A DNA stretch of 64,000 bases, taken from contig NZ_CP042435.1 of the NCBI RefSeq assembly GCF_007971225.1, positions 2,049,501 through 2,113,500 on the forward strand, in the 5' to 3' direction. The stretch is from Panacibacter ginsenosidivorans (lineage in GTDB: Bacteria > Bacteroidota > Bacteroidia > Chitinophagales > Chitinophagaceae). Under the pieces are notes generated by a model. That model did no database searches and was not told where the DNA came from. It was given only the letters and a program-made list of their open reading frames with translations. A program made the translations under genes and the position numbers. How positions within the stretch are numbered: position 1 is the stretch's first letter; each line of letters opens with the position of its first letter. This document shows positions 1 through 8,251 of the stretch, piece after piece.

Positions 1-359
1 GCATAAAAATTTCGTGTATCACTTACCGATTTTAGCCATGTAGCACCGGCATCTTCAGACCTGTAGACTAATGGACTGCTTTCCCATGTAGCAGTTGTTA
101 CAATCACAATACCACTATCCAATAGTGTTACAGAAGTAAGATTGTCTTTAGATGGTGCGGTCATTTGTTGCCAGGTTTGTCCCCCGTTTTTTGTACGTAA
201 AACTGTTCCTCCGTCTCCAACTGCAAAACCAATTCGATTGTTGTAAAAACTAATTGCTTTTAAGTTGTTTTGCGTTGGAGTTGTTTGTTGCACCCATTGG
301 GCAGAACATACACTCACAGCACATGCACATAGCATTGTCATTAGTAGATTAGCCTTCAT
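1..359 (-). CDS. Secreted YCF48/BNR-repeat-like protein (partial, N-terminal 119 residues)
   Basis: The reading frame runs on the minus strand from an ATG at 357-359 off the left edge of the window, so only the N-terminus is present. It begins with a signal peptide (MKANLLMTMLCACAVSVCSA, then Gln). It continues with two YCF48/BNR-type blades, recognisable by GFAVGDGGTVLRTKNGGQTW at about residues 47-66 and a second SEDAGATW motif near residue 104. Such repeats form beta-propellers; in Bacteroidota they are common in exported proteins, often with a C-terminal sorting domain, which would lie outside the window. Role unknown. The gene is read away from the MATE gene side, with a repeat arm at 482-540 between them. 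Confidence 0.75.
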   Translation of the reverse strand, partial: MKANLLMTMLCACAVSVCSAQWVQQTTPTQNNLKAISFYNNRIGFAVGDGGTVLRTKNGGQTWQQMTAPSKDNLTSVTLLDSGIVIVTTATWESSPLVYRSEDAGATWLKSVSDTRNFY

Positions 360-481
360 AGTTTTTCTTTATGTTTTTGTTAAAAATGCTGTACGAAAAA
401 CATTTTGTATTTGTTGGGGGAAAGAAAAAATATTTAAGCGCTTATACAATTTAATAAATGTGCTCAATTAAAGATGGGAAT

Positions 482-540
482 GTACAAGAGTGCGACGCAA
501 GTATAGCATTATAGTAGTAATGCAGGCCGGCACAAAAATT
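482..540 (+). repeat. Intergenic repeat arm 1 (right type, GAG subtype)
   Basis: Core at 482-501, ending CAAG instead of CAAC. The outer tail is GCCGGCACAAAAATTA, and its last bases are the TAA stop codon (TTA on the plus strand, 539-541) of the MATE gene. Confidence 0.85.
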
Positions 541-1897
541 ATATCTTTTTGTTCTTCCATTTTCCGCTCTTTAAATAGAAGAATGCAGGTGTGAACATAC
601 AGAACCAATATACCCATTCAGCCGTCCAGCCGATGGTAATGGATAAAAATAATCTTTCAAGTATAATGTATGCGTAGATGCTGTAAACAGTAATGGCTGC
701 AAATTCAATTGCCAGGTTTATTCTTGTGTTGCCTGTGCCAATAACAGCATTTAGCCAAACAGTGCCAAAAGACATCATGATCAACGCAACTGATACAACT
801 CTTACAACCGGAACTGCAGCAACAATAAAATCTTCGCTTTGCCCATACACCTGTAATAAGAGTGCGGGTGCAATATTCAGCAATAAAAAAATGATCAAAG
901 CAAATGATACGCTTAGCCTGGTAATTTTTGTCACCAGTTCGATAACACGATGCTGCAAACCCTGCCCAATAATATTGCTTACCATTGTTGTAGATGCCGC
1001 TGCAAATGCCCATGTAACGCAGCCAAATAAACCAAAGATGTTGCGCATGGTATTTGAAATTGCAAGATTTCTTTCACCATGATGCTCTACAAGAATGTAA
1101 AAAAATTCCCAGCTTCCGACGCTTATTACATATTGCATTATCAGCGGTAAAGATTGATTTAATATTAATTTTATGGTAGCGCCATCATATGCATGTTTGC
1201 CAAAAATATTAAAGCCATCTGCCACACCTTTTTTGTGGATCACAAAAAACATAACAAGCAACCCGGTAGCTTCTGCAATGATAGATGCAACTGCTGCTCC
1301 GTTGAAACCCATTTGAGGCAAACCAAATTGCCCATAGATCAAAGCGTAGTCAAGTATAATATTGGTAAGGGTTTCAGCGAGTGTGCCCCATATAAGCCAT
1401 TTACTTTGATTGGTGCCAACCAGCAATGCATTGCGCATTTGATAGAGGTATAAAAATGGCAAACCCCAAATGCGTATATACAAAAAATGTATTGCCATCT
1501 GCACATTTGTTTCATCGTGCAATGCAAAACTGAAAATGACCGGTGCCAGCAAATAAGTAACTATTATACTAAATGCAGAAATAACCAATGTAATGCGAAT
1601 ACCGTGATTAAAAAGGTTGCCAATTTCATGCAGCCTGTTCTCGCCGGCACGTCTTGCAATCAATGCTTGTAAACCATTATTGAGCCCAAAACCCATCACT
1701 GCAAAAATGAGGTAATATACGCCGGTAATACCTGCAACTGCAAGTGGCTGCTCACCAAGCCCGCCCAGAAAAATATTGTTGGTAATAAAATTTATCTGCG
1801 GCACAAGAATAGACACAGCAATAGGCATGGCAATTTTCAGGATCTGCCTGTTGTTGATTTCAACCTGTAAACTTTTATTTGTAGTAACCGCATCCAT
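539..1897 (-). CDS. MATE family efflux transporter
   Basis: Inner-membrane multidrug/toxin extrusion protein that would export cationic or other small molecules using a proton or sodium gradient. The protein of about 452 residues has the family length and a dozen hydrophobic segments. Early MATE features are visible: a PIAVSILVPQINFITNNIFLG-like first helix region, then AVAGITG and GLQALIARRAGEN. The frame can be opened further to a TTG at 1930, but the first ATG is at 1897 (MDAVTTNK), which puts the first helix at a normal distance and is preferred. It stands alone, bounded by repeat arms 1 and 2. Substrate cannot be told from sequence. Confidence 0.88.
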   Translation of the reverse strand: MDAVTTNKSLQVEINNRQILKIAMPIAVSILVPQINFITNNIFLGGLGEQPLAVAGITGVYYLIFAVMGFGLNNGLQALIARRAGENRLHEIGNLFNHGIRITLVISAFSIIVTYLLAPVIFSFALHDETNVQMAIHFLYIRIWGLPFLYLYQMRNALLVGTNQSKWLIWGTLAETLTNIILDYALIYGQFGLPQMGFNGAAVASIIAEATGLLVMFFVIHKKGVADGFNIFGKHAYDGATIKLILNQSLPLIMQYVISVGSWEFFYILVEHHGERNLAISNTMRNIFGLFGCVTWAFAAASTTMVSNIIGQGLQHRVIELVTKITRLSVSFALIIFLLLNIAPALLLQVYGQSEDFIVAAVPVVRVVSVALIMMSFGTVWLNAVIGTGNTRINLAIEFAAITVYSIYAYIILERLFLSITIGWTAEWVYWFCMFTPAFFYLKSGKWKNKKI

Positions 1898-1957
1898 AAA
1901 GGGTTGCAAATGTACTATGAGTATTTGCAATAAGCAAAGCAGGGAATATATGTGCGG

Positions 1958-2018
1958 TTATTTTTGTGTTACAAACTGTTGTGCATGTGGCATCGACTGT
2001 TGTGTCACTCACTTGTGC
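1958..2018 (-). repeat. Intergenic repeat arm 2 (left type, ACA subtype)
   Basis: Core 1999-2018, reading GTTGTGTCACTCACTTGTGC on the plus strand. With arm 3 it forms a closely spaced inverted pair (cores 79 bp apart) containing no gene. Confidence 0.85.
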
Positions 2019-2097
2019 GTTGGAAGAAAAGGCAGCAAGCAAAAAGTTTTGCATTATTTTTCACTCTACGTTGTTCTTAGTTCATTTATTTTCTAAA

Positions 2098-2156
2098 GCA
2101 CAAGAGTGCGACGCAACGAAAGCCAAATATTTATTCTGTTGCCGGGTTCATAATTT
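2098..2156 (+). repeat. Intergenic repeat arm 3 (right type, GAG subtype)
   Basis: Core 2098-2117 (GCACAAGAGTGCGACGCAAC). The outer tail GCCGGGTTCATAAT lies at 2141-2154, about 70 bp before the DUF3822 gene. Partner of arm 2. Confidence 0.87.
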
Positions 2157-2222
2157 CCCGCATTCATCACATTTGCCACATTTCCGCATTAATTCCTAAC
2201 ATTGCAGATTAATGCGTATGGC

Positions 2223-3044
2223 ATGGTGAATAAAAATTTTGGAATATACAGTGATGATCTTTCCGGTTGCGATTTTATGATCGAGACAGGAAGTGATTAC
2301 ATTGCCTGCTGGTGTAAGGATAAAGCGGCAGGAACTGTAAAAGCATTTGAACAATTTGGTTTTGACGTTAACGCTTATACGAGCTTTGAAAAATTGTTCA
2401 CAGATGTGCAATTGCATTCGCGTTTGCTTACTACGCATTTCAACAATGTGTATTGCATATGGGGGCATGAAACCAGCATCTGTGCACCTAATGAATTGTA
2501 TTCGCGTGGTATGGCAGCATCTGCAATGGAGCTTATGTTTGGCGCTGCAATTGAACAGAGAAGTGTGATTGAAAATACGCTGGGCGATTGTGTAATATCA
2601 ACAGCCATTAATGAAGATGCATGGGATGTGTATAGCAGGCATTACCGCATTACAGCTAATATGCATAAATATTATTCGTTACTCAAAATTCAAAAACCAA
2701 CGGATGAAGAGGATAAACTGCATCTCGTTTTTTATAACAATGACGTTATCATTTCTGCATATAAAAAGGGCGCTCTACAACTGATACAACGCTTTATTTA
2801 TAAAACGGCAGAAGATGTATTGTACCATATACTCAATATTTGTAAAACATACCGGTTGCCTGTTGCAGAAGTAAATATCCGCTGTAGCGGGATGATAGAT
2901 AATTCATCGCCGTTATACAGTACATTACTTTCTTACCTCGGAGATTTTTCTTTTGAAATACCTGACAAATCGCTTTTTGCCGCTGAAGGTTTTCATGAAT
3001 ACCCGCTGCATTATTTTTTATCATTCTGTCAACACGATGTATGA
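2223..3044 (+). CDS. DUF3822 family protein
   Basis: A 273-residue cytoplasmic protein of the Bacteroidota-restricted DUF3822 family, whose fold is related to the actin/HSP70/sugar-kinase group. No biochemical role is established. The family is typically found directly upstream of rsmD, as here: its TGA overlaps the rsmD ATG (ATGA, 3041-3044), indicating translational coupling. An in-frame TTG at 2202 would add seven residues, but the ATG at 2223 is the better start. No catalytic motif is obvious. First gene of a five-gene operon that runs to lpxK. Confidence 0.75.
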   Translation: MVNKNFGIYSDDLSGCDFMIETGSDYIACWCKDKAAGTVKAFEQFGFDVNAYTSFEKLFTDVQLHSRLLTTHFNNVYCIWGHETSICAPNELYSRGMAASAMELMFGAAIEQRSVIENTLGDCVISTAINEDAWDVYSRHYRITANMHKYYSLLKIQKPTDEEDKLHLVFYNNDVIISAYKKGALQLIQRFIYKTAEDVLYHILNICKTYRLPVAEVNIRCSGMIDNSSPLYSTLLSYLGDFSFEIPDKSLFAAEGFHEYPLHYFLSFCQHDV

Positions 3045-3595
3045 GAATTATTTCCGGAAAGTTTGGTGGACGGCGTATTAATCCGCCGGCAAATATGCCG
3101 CATACAAGACCTACAACAGACATAGCAAAGGAAGGCTTGTTCAATATTCTTCAGAACAGGATACATTTCGAAGACATTAAAACACTGGATCTTTTTGGGG
3201 GTACAGGAAGTATCAGTTATGAGCTTGCTTCCAGGGGCGCCGGCAACTTAACGATCATTGAAAAAGATAGTGCCATGCATTCATTCATTAAAAAAAACGT
3301 TGAAATGCTTGGTATAGAGAATTGCAAAGTGCTGAAGATGGATGTTTTCAATTTTCTTACGAATTGCAACGAGCAGTTTGATTTTATTTTTGCCGGCCCG
3401 CCTTATGCTTTGGGCAGTATTGATGAATTGCCAAAGATCATTGTTTCAAAAAATCTTATTGCGAAAGATGGCTTTTTTGTGTTAGAACATACGCCCAGAA
3501 ATAGTTACGAAAGTTTTAACGGGTTTAGTTTTGTGAGGAATTACGGCACCACACTTTTTTCATTTTTTATTTCTACCCTACAGCAAATATTTTAA
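3041..3595 (+). CDS. rsmD: 16S rRNA (guanine(966)-N(2))-methyltransferase RsmD
   Basis: SAM-dependent methyltransferase that modifies G966 of 16S rRNA during 30S assembly. Visible features are the N-terminal MRIISGKFGGR segment, the TRPTTDIAKEGLFN region (residues 22-35) and SAM motif I LFGGTGS (51-57). The catalytic motif, normally DPPY (or NPPY), reads GPPY at residues 119-122 (FAGPPYAL): the acidic residue is replaced by glycine through a GAC-to-GGC type change. Length (184) is normal and nothing else looks decayed. The start overlaps the DUF3822 stop and the stop overlaps the bioD start. Confidence 0.88.
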   Translation: MRIISGKFGGRRINPPANMPHTRPTTDIAKEGLFNILQNRIHFEDIKTLDLFGGTGSISYELASRGAGNLTIIEKDSAMHSFIKKNVEMLGIENCKVLKMDVFNFLTNCNEQFDFIFAGPPYALGSIDELPKIIVSKNLIAKDGFFVLEHTPRNSYESFNGFSFVRNYGTTLFSFFISTLQQIF

Positions 3596-4233
3596 TGCAA
3601 CCAATTTTCATCACAGGCATTGGAACGGGCATCGGTAAAACAATTGTTTCAGCAATTGTAACAGAAGCATTGCAGGCAGATTATTGGAAACCTGTACAGG
3701 CAGGTTTTGATGATGGGACTGATGCCTTATTGATCAGTGAACTTATTTTAAACAAAGATTCAATCATTTACCCTGAGGTTTACAAACTCAAACTGGCAGC
3801 ATCTCCTCACATTGCTGCAAGAGAAGAAAATATTAAAATTGATCTTGACCTGATCGCTGATAAATACCGGCAACTGGCAACAGTTAAAAGGCAACTTATT
3901 ATAGAAGGTGCAGGCGGTTTACTCGTTCCTTTAAACGATAATGAATTCATGCTCGATCTTATCAGGAAACTTGATGCAAAGGTTATTTTAGTAAGCAGGA
4001 ATTATTTGGGCAGCATCAATCATTCATTACTTACAGCAATGGTTTGTAAACAACATAACATTAATGTTCCCGGGTGGATATTCAATGATCAATATATGCA
4101 ATATGAAGAAGAAATTGTGCAATGGTCGGGATATAAAAAATTAGGTTCCGTATCTTTCAATTCGACTATAGATAAAAATTTTATCAGAAGAGAAGCAGAA
4201 AAGATCAGTGCGTCTTTACTGGCAGCATTATGA
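3595..4233 (+). CDS. bioD: Dethiobiotin synthetase BioD
   Basis: ATP-dependent synthetase closing the ureido ring of dethiobiotin from 7,8-diaminopelargonate and CO2, the penultimate step of biotin synthesis. The P-loop GTGIGKT sits at residues 10-16, KPVQAG follows at 32-37, and the conserved EGAGGLLVPL at 104-113 matches the family. Length (212) is usual. The ATG overlaps the rsmD stop by one base (TAATG) and the stop overlaps the next ATG. No other bio genes are in the window, so the pathway is split. Confidence 0.92.
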   Translation: MQPIFITGIGTGIGKTIVSAIVTEALQADYWKPVQAGFDDGTDALLISELILNKDSIIYPEVYKLKLAASPHIAAREENIKIDLDLIADKYRQLATVKRQLIIEGAGGLLVPLNDNEFMLDLIRKLDAKVILVSRNYLGSINHSLLTAMVCKQHNINVPGWIFNDQYMQYEEEIVQWSGYKKLGSVSFNSTIDKNFIRREAEKISASLLAAL

Positions 4234-4799
4234 CAAAAAAAGAGCTAAGAAAAATTTATAAAGAAAAACGTGCAGCTATTCCTTCAAAAGAGAAACTGAA
4301 GTTAGATGATGTCCTGCTCATCAATTTTCAGCGATTGTATTTTGAAGATGTTGCCGTATTGCTTACCTATTGGGCAAAAACAGATGCGCAGGAGCCCAAC
4401 ACACATTTATTCTCCGGCTTTTTAAGACATAGCATTCCTGGTTTGCAGCTTGCCTATCCAAAATGTGATCTCAACAACTACAGCATGGAAGCCTTGCAGG
4501 TAAATGAAGATACTGTATATTACAGCAATCAATATGGCATAACCGAACCAAAAGAAGGCATCATTATTGAGCCTGCAGAAATTGATCTTGTTTTTGTGCC
4601 TTTGCTTGTTTGTGATAATAATGGCTACCGTGTGGGCTATGGTAAGGGGTTTTATGATCGATATCTTACAAGATGTCGCCGGGATATAATAAAGATCGGC
4701 TTTAGTTATTTTGACCCCGTTGAAAAAATAGACGATAAGAATGACTTTGATATACCTTTAGATTATTGTATTACGCCAGAAAGTGTTTATGAATTTTAA
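4230..4799 (+). CDS. 5-formyltetrahydrofolate cyclo-ligase
   Basis: Converts 5-formyl-THF to 5,10-methenyl-THF with ATP, returning the storage folate to the one-carbon pool. The N-terminal KKELRKIYKEKRAAI segment and the signature GYGKGFYDRYL (residues 136-146), which binds ATP and folate, are intact. Length 189 is typical of the ygfA/MTHFS family. It overlaps bioD by four bases and its 3' end overlaps the start of lpxK, so it is translated within the same operon. Confidence 0.92.
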   Translation: MTKKELRKIYKEKRAAIPSKEKLKLDDVLLINFQRLYFEDVAVLLTYWAKTDAQEPNTHLFSGFLRHSIPGLQLAYPKCDLNNYSMEALQVNEDTVYYSNQYGITEPKEGIIIEPAEIDLVFVPLLVCDNNGYRVGYGKGFYDRYLTRCRRDIIKIGFSYFDPVEKIDDKNDFDIPLDYCITPESVYEF

Positions 4800-5880
4800 C
4801 TCGCTTTTCCTCAAATCATTTCGCTTATTGTTGCTGCCGTTTGCTTTGCTATACGGGGTTATTGTCATCATCAGGAATATTTTGTACGATAAGAAAATCC
4901 TGCGTTCATCAGAGTTCAATTTTCCTTTGATATGCGTGGGCAATCTTTCTGTTGGTGGCACGGGCAAATCGCCGATGGTGGAATACCTTATCCAGTTGCT
5001 GCGTCCACATTTTAAAGTTGCCACTGTAAGCCGCGGTTATAAACGCAAAACTAAAGGCTATGTGCTGGCAAAAGACAACACCACTGCATTGGAAATTGGC
5101 GATGAGCCCATGCAATTCCATATCAATTTTCCTGACATAGCTGTTGCTGTTGGTGAAGAAAGAATTGTAGCCATTCCCCAGTTATTGCACGATAAACCAG
5201 ATACACAAGCCATTATTTTAGATGATGCATTTCAACATCGTGAAGTAAGAGCGGGGCTTAATATTTTGCTTACACAATATGATGATCTTTTTACCAACGA
5301 TTTTTTTCTTCCGACAGGAGATTTACGAGATCAAAAAGCTTCTTACCAAAGAGCTGATGTAATTATTGTAACAAAATGTCCTGCTACAATTACAGATGAT
5401 GCACGCAAAGAGATCATCAATGAAATTGAACCATTGGCGCATCAGAAGATTTTCTTTACCGCAATTGAATATGGTGTTCCCTATCATATCAGCAATCACA
5501 GCTTCAGAAAAATTTCAAATGAAGATGAAGTGCTGCTGGTATGTGGTATTGCCAATCCAAAGCCTTTAAAAGATTATATCTTTGACAATGCTGCAACTTA
5601 TTATCAAATGGACTACAGCGATCACCATATTTTCAGGATTGATGACCTTAAGGATATCCGTAAAAAATATGAGGGCATTACTGCAGATAAAAAAATGATC
5701 ATAACCACAGAGAAAGATGCAGTGCGTTTAATAAAATTCACAGAAGAATTGCGTGATATGCATTTGTATGTGTTGCCCATCCGGCACAAATTTTTATTTA
5801 ATGCGGGCAGTGAATTTGATGAGCTGGTTGTGAATTTTATCCGCAACTTTAAAATGAGAGAAGAAGTAGTTGAAGAATAA
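4789..5880 (+). CDS. lpxK: Tetraacyldisaccharide 4'-kinase LpxK
   Basis: Inner-membrane kinase that adds the 4'-phosphate to the lipid A precursor. A hydrophobic N-terminal helix (about residues 10-30) anchors it. The P-loop-like signature GNLSVGGTGKSP lies at 51-62 (most relatives have GKTP), followed by SRGYKRKTKGYV and the DDAFQHR motif typical of LpxK. A GTG at 4783 precedes the ATG at 4789; the ATG is taken as the start. Last gene of the DUF3822-rsmD-bioD-cycloligase-lpxK operon. The stop is followed at once by the tail of repeat arm 4. Confidence 0.9.
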   Translation: MNFNSLFLKSFRLLLLPFALLYGVIVIIRNILYDKKILRSSEFNFPLICVGNLSVGGTGKSPMVEYLIQLLRPHFKVATVSRGYKRKTKGYVLAKDNTTALEIGDEPMQFHINFPDIAVAVGEERIVAIPQLLHDKPDTQAIILDDAFQHREVRAGLNILLTQYDDLFTNDFFLPTGDLRDQKASYQRADVIIVTKCPATITDDARKEIINEIEPLAHQKIFFTAIEYGVPYHISNHSFRKISNEDEVLLVCGIANPKPLKDYIFDNAATYYQMDYSDHHIFRIDDLKDIRKKYEGITADKKMIITTEKDAVRLIKFTEELRDMHLYVLPIRHKFLFNAGSEFDELVVNFIRNFKMREEVVEE

Positions 5881-5988
5881 AAAAATTATGAGCCATGCAG
5901 TTGTATTTACGTTGTGAATGCTGCAGCAGTTATTTTGCTATTAGCTGCAGCATTTCATAGCATCAACTGTTGCGTCGCACACTTGTAC
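5881..5988 (-). repeat. Intergenic repeat arm 4 (left type, GTG subtype)
   Basis: Core 5969-5988 (GTTGCGTCGCACACTTGTAC). The outer tail TTATGAGCCATGC begins directly behind the lpxK stop. A perfect 11-bp inverted repeat, AATGCTGCAGC (5917-5927) with GCTGCAGCATT (5944-5954), lies between tail and core. Pairs with arm 5. Confidence 0.87.
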
Positions 5989-5999
5989 TGGTGAATAGC

Positions 6000-6040
6000 G
6001 AATGGTCAATAAAATCCGGTGTACATATCATTGACCATTC
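6000..6040. repeat. Perfect 11-bp inverted repeat between arms 4 and 5
   Basis: GAATGGTCAAT (6000-6010) and ATTGACCATTC (6030-6040) are exact reverse complements with a 19-nt loop. They lie in the spacer of a gene-less arm pair, so the whole locus is a nested palindrome. Confidence 0.8.
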
Positions 6041-6051
6041 ATGAACTGAAC

Positions 6052-6110
6052 GCACAAGAGTGCGACGCAACTAAGGCTTAATTAATAACAGAACCCCTGG
6101 ACCAAAAAAG
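6052..6110 (+). repeat. Intergenic repeat arm 5 (right type, GAG subtype)
   Basis: Core 6052-6071 (GCACAAGAGTGCGACGCAAC). The tail ends in a CCTGGACCAAAAAA-like sequence just before the RNase R start. Confidence 0.85.
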
Positions 6111-6122
6111 AAATAAAAAACC

Positions 6123-8162
6123 ATGGCTAAAAAAAATAAGAACAAACACAACAAAGGTCATGATGCACAGGCATTGAAAGGCAATTTAGAGATAACACGT
6201 TCCGGAATTGGATACGTGGTAATAAGTGACGGAACCGGCGATGTGCTGGTAAGACCGGGAAGTTTTAATAATGCGCTGCATGGAGATACTGTGCGTGTAA
6301 AAGTTACCAAAATGAATCCGCTGAATGGCAGGCGGGAAGGGCGCATTACGGAAATTGTGTCGCGTAAGCAAACAGAATTTGTGGGCACCTTACAACTTGC
6401 TACCAACTATGCATTTTTTGTTGCAGACAGTGATAAACCAATGCCTGATATTTTTATTCCGCTGCAAAATGTGCATGGTGCAAAAAATAAAGACAAGGTT
6501 GTGGTGCGCATGCTGCAATGGGAAAGTGCAGATAAAAATCCTGTGGGCGAAGTTGTGAGTGTGATGAAGCCTGAAGATGCGAATGACATGGCGATGAAAG
6601 AAATTCTTACAGAAGGCGGATTCCCTTTGTCGTTTAGTGATGATGTGCTGGAAGAAAGTGAACGTTTACCTGATATAATAAGTAAGAGTGAGATCGATAA
6701 ACGAAAAGATTTTCGTGATGTATTGACTTTTACAATAGACCCGGTTGATGCAAAAGATTTTGATGATGCATTATCTATCCGCATATTGAATTCTGGTTTG
6801 TACGAGATAGGTGTTCACATTGCAGATGTTAGTCATTATGTAGAGCCCGAAACAAAACTTGATGAAGAAGCTTATAAACGTGCAACATCAGTGTATTTGC
6901 CTGATCGTGTAAACCCCATGTTGCCGGAAAGGATTTCGAATGAATTATGTTCATTAAGACCAAATGAAGACAAGCTTACTTTCTCTGCCGTTTTTCAAAT
7001 GGATGTACATGGCAAAGTAAAAAATCACTGGATCGGCAGAACAGCGATACATTCAGATCATCGTTTCACATACGAAGATGTACAGGAAATAATTGAAAAA
7101 GGAGAAGGTAAATTCAGTGAAGAGATTATTTTACTCAACCGCATTGCACGCAGCCTGCGAAAGGTAAGATTTGATAAAGGCGCTATTAATTTTTCTTCAC
7201 AGGAAGTGCGTTTTAAGTTAGATGAAAAAGGAAAACCCATTGGCATTGTAATTAAAGAAAGTAAAGAAGCGCATCAATTGATTGAAGAGTTTATGTTGCT
7301 GGCAAACAGAACGGTTGCAGAATATATTGGTAAAATAAAAGTAAACAAGAAGCCTGTTCCTTTCCCCTACCGTGTACATGATACACCAGATGAACAAAAG
7401 CTTTTACCGTTTATTGAGTTTGCAAAAAAGTACGGTCACAAGTTTGATATAAGCTCTCCTGAACGCATTGCAGAAAGCTTCAACGCTATGCTTGCAGATG
7501 TAAACGGAAAGCCTGAGCAGCATGTGCTTGAACAGCTTGGCATACGTACCATGGCAAAGGCTTCTTATAACACGGAGAATATCGGTCATTACGGTTTAGG
7601 CTTTGAAGATTATTGTCATTTTACATCACCTATCCGCCGTTATCCCGATGTGCTGGTGCATCGCGTACTGGAATCATGTTTACAGGGCAGGCCCATCATC
7701 GACAAAAAGATGGATGAGAAATGCAAGCACACCAGCGAACGTGAACGTGCTGCAATGGATTGCGAACGCGCCTCTAATAAATACAAACAGGTTGAGTTTT
7801 TGAAAGATCATCTTGGTGAAGTGTTTGAAGGCGTTGTAAGTGGTGTTTCATCTTTCGGTTTTTGGGTGGAGACTGTTGCACACAAATGCGAAGGTCTGGT
7901 GAACATAACAAGCCTTAGCGATTATGATGACTTCCGCCACATAGAAAGCGATTATGCGTTGGTGGGCAGAAGAAGTGGCAGAGCATTCCGCATGGGTGAT
8001 AAAGTTTTTATTCGCGTGGTTGCAGCCAATCTTGATAAACGACAACTCGATTATGAATGGGTGCTGAAACCTGATGAAGAAAGCGAAGTGAAAACTGAAA
8101 AATCAAGAGTCAAAAAAGAGAAGAGCAAAGGAACGGTTAGGAAGCCCAAGAAAGAGAAATAG
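6123..8162 (+). CDS. rnr: Ribonuclease R
   Basis: Processive 3'-to-5' exoribonuclease able to degrade structured RNA, acting in mRNA decay and rRNA quality control. N-terminal cold-shock/OB domains precede the RNB catalytic domain, whose metal-binding signature DPVDAKDFDDALS lies at about residues 205-217. A C-terminal S1 domain (around 563-650, GEVFEGVVSGVSSFGFWVE) and a lysine-rich tail (KKEKSKGTVRKPKKEK) complete it. Length 679 is normal for the Bacteroidota form. Single gene between arms 5 and 6. Confidence 0.93.
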   Translation: MAKKNKNKHNKGHDAQALKGNLEITRSGIGYVVISDGTGDVLVRPGSFNNALHGDTVRVKVTKMNPLNGRREGRITEIVSRKQTEFVGTLQLATNYAFFVADSDKPMPDIFIPLQNVHGAKNKDKVVVRMLQWESADKNPVGEVVSVMKPEDANDMAMKEILTEGGFPLSFSDDVLEESERLPDIISKSEIDKRKDFRDVLTFTIDPVDAKDFDDALSIRILNSGLYEIGVHIADVSHYVEPETKLDEEAYKRATSVYLPDRVNPMLPERISNELCSLRPNEDKLTFSAVFQMDVHGKVKNHWIGRTAIHSDHRFTYEDVQEIIEKGEGKFSEEIILLNRIARSLRKVRFDKGAINFSSQEVRFKLDEKGKPIGIVIKESKEAHQLIEEFMLLANRTVAEYIGKIKVNKKPVPFPYRVHDTPDEQKLLPFIEFAKKYGHKFDISSPERIAESFNAMLADVNGKPEQHVLEQLGIRTMAKASYNTENIGHYGLGFEDYCHFTSPIRRYPDVLVHRVLESCLQGRPIIDKKMDEKCKHTSERERAAMDCERASNKYKQVEFLKDHLGEVFEGVVSGVSSFGFWVETVAHKCEGLVNITSLSDYDDFRHIESDYALVGRRSGRAFRMGDKVFIRVVAANLDKRQLDYEWVLKPDEESEVKTEKSRVKKEKSKGTVRKPKKEK

Positions 8163-8219
8163 ATTTTTGTTACGTGCTGTAGTTTTTCATGGCATCTTCA
8201 TTGTGTCACTCACTTGTAC
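8163..8219 (-). repeat. Intergenic repeat arm 6 (left type, ACA subtype)
   Basis: Core 8200-8219 (ATTGTGTCACTCACTTGTAC). The tail, ATTTTTGTTACGTGC, starts immediately after the RNase R TAG. With arm 7 it brackets the CvfB-like gene. Confidence 0.87.
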
Positions 8220-8251
8220 GCTTAAAACAATAGTGAACAGTATTAAACTTA

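Noticed and set aside
1776-2199. Plus-strand frames across the MATE start and arms 2/3
   Set aside because: Cysteine-rich, repeat-derived composition and overlap with the MATE N-terminus; no start or family resemblance.
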